NCBI GenBank assembly: GCA_945956975.1
Contig: CAMFKC010000182.1
Location: forward strand, 1 to 5,869
DNA from: an uncultured Methylocystaceae bacterium
GTDB taxonomy: Bacteria > Pseudomonadota > Alphaproteobacteria > Rhizobiales > Beijerinckiaceae
DNA: 5,869 nt
Direction of reading: 5' to 3'
The notes beneath the pieces were generated by a model. That model made no database searches. It had not been told where the DNA came from and saw only the letters and a program-made list of their open reading frames with translations. Below, one piece after another: positions 4,964 through 5,869 of this stretch; the stretch's first letter is position 1; every line of letters begins with the position of its first letter. A program made the position numbers and the translations under genes.

Positions 4964-5869
4964 ATGTCGGCACACGAAGAAACCGTCGTCCATCACGACA
5001 TCGGGGAATCGCCGGAAGGCGAGAACCGCGGCATCGCCCGTCCCGCTGCGCCCGCCGCAAATTCAGGGAAAACAACGCGGCTGGTCATCTTCCTCGTGCT
5101 TCTCGCCGTTGCGCTGGTTCTGCCGGCCTTCGTCAAGAATTTCGTGGTCTTCCAGTTCACGCAGACGATGGTCTACGCCATCGCGATCCTCGGCCTGAAC
5201 CTGCTCACCGGCTTCAACGGGCAGTTCTCGCTCGGCCATTCGGCCTTCTACGCGGTCGGCGCCTATACGGCGGCGATCATGATGGAGCACATGGGCGTGA
5301 GCTACGTGTGGACGCTGCCGGTGGCCGGCATCATCTGCTTCATCCTTGGCTTCCTGTTCGGCCTTCCGGCGCTCAGGCTCGACGGCGTCTATCTCGCGCT
5401 CGCGACCTTCGCGCTCGCGGCGGCGACGCCGCAGATCCTGAAGCTGTCGCCGCTCGAGCACTGGACCGGCGGCGTGCAGGGCATCGTCATCACCAAGCCT
5501 GACGCGCCATTCGGGCTCAAGCTGAACCAGGATCAGTGGCTCTACTACTTCACCCTGATCGTCGGCGTGATCCTCTATATCGCGGCGAAGAACCTGGTGA
5601 CGAGCCGCACGGGCCGCGCGCTGATGGCGATCCGCGACAATCCGATCGCGGCGCGCTCGATGGGCGTGAACACTTCGCTCTACAAGGCGAGCGCGTTCGG
5701 CCTGTCCGCGCTCTACACCGGCATCGCCGGCGCGCTCGGCGCCATCATCGTGCAGTTCGTCGCGCCCGATTCCTTCACGCTGACGCTGTCGATCGGCTTC
5801 CTCGTCGGCCTCGTCGTCGGCGGCGTCGGCTGGCTGCCGGGCGCGCTGTTCGGCGGCGCCTTCCTGCTG
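4964..5869 (+). CDS. livM: LivM-type ABC transporter inner-membrane permease (C-terminus cut by window edge)
   Basis: This frame is open from ATG 4964 to the right edge, giving 302 residues of the second permease, the channel partner of LivH. The first 38 residues are polar, rich in His, Glu and Ala, and precede the first membrane segment (about 39-57). Family marks follow: LTGFNGQFSLGHSAFYAVGA at 81-100, GVYLALATFAL at 141-151, and the EAA-like coupling loop GRALMAIRDNPIAARSMGV at 217-235. Several further hydrophobic segments continue to the edge. Only 1 bp separates it from the livH stop, and no clear Shine-Dalgarno precedes it, so translation probably depends on coupling to livH. No good downstream ATG offers an alternative start before the first membrane segment. 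The end of the gene, and any binding-protein gene, lie outside the window. Confidence 0.94.
   Translation, partial: MSAHEETVVHHDIGESPEGENRGIARPAAPAANSGKTTRLVIFLVLLAVALVLPAFVKNFVVFQFTQTMVYAIAILGLNLLTGFNGQFSLGHSAFYAVGAYTAAIMMEHMGVSYVWTLPVAGIICFILGFLFGLPALRLDGVYLALATFALAAATPQILKLSPLEHWTGGVQGIVITKPDAPFGLKLNQDQWLYYFTLIVGVILYIAAKNLVTSRTGRALMAIRDNPIAARSMGVNTSLYKASAFGLSALYTGIAGALGAIIVQFVAPDSFTLTLSIGFLVGLVVGGVGWLPGALFGGAFLL

Noticed and set aside
3337..4965. A 542-codon open frame on the minus strand across livF and livH
   Set aside because: It is antisense to two well-supported genes. Its translation is an Arg/Asp/Glu/His-rich string without domains, as expected when GC-rich codons are read backwards.
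1..5869. CRISPR array, tRNA, rRNA, transposase or phage gene
   Set aside because: I saw no regularly spaced repeats, no cloverleaf sequence and no mobile-element protein on either strand.

Overview
The window is GC-rich DNA with dense coding, and most likely comes from an alphaproteobacterium of the Hyphomicrobiales (the Rhodopseudomonas/Bradyrhizobium side of the order). Three things point there: strong G/C bias at third codon positions, the look of the two acyl-CoA dehydrogenases, and a palindromic dispersed repeat of the 'GTCATTGCG...GAAGCAATCCAG' kind. I recall all three from such genomes and could not check them by search.

The layout is two gene blocks transcribed away from each other. 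The left block (positions 2001 down to 1, minus strand) encodes two acyl-CoA dehydrogenase family proteins. The first is a complete 399-residue subunit resembling the PimC large subunit. The second is a PimD-like small subunit cut by the left window edge, with 227 residues visible. A 79-bp imperfect palindromic repeat lies in the 118-bp gap between them. The right block (2573 to 5869, plus strand) is a compact HAAT-type ABC transporter operon in the order livG, livF, livH, livM, with livM cut by the right edge. Its genes overlap or nearly touch (4-bp overlap, 12-bp gap, 1-bp gap), so they are probably cotranscribed and translationally coupled. No substrate-binding protein gene (livJ/livK type) lies inside the window.

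A 571-bp non-coding region (2002-2572) separates the blocks and presumably holds both promoters. It contains several inverted repeats, the clearest being a perfect 10+10 bp repeat (2121-2157) and a 6+7 bp two-part stem (2202-2248). No promoter hexamers could be called with confidence.

The likely joint role is that the transporter imports a carboxylated substrate and the dehydrogenase pair oxidises its CoA thioester in beta-oxidation. Dicarboxylates such as pimelate are the leading guess, by analogy with the pim genes of Rhodopseudomonas palustris; branched-chain amino acids remain the default alternative for the transporter. The strongest sequence-level observation is that the dehydrogenase pair looks like an obligate heteromer. 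The large subunit lacks the MCAD-position glutamate but has a glutamate at the helix-G position, while the small subunit has lost the usual EPGAGSD flavin/substrate motif. Nothing in the window clearly indicates a wholly new system.
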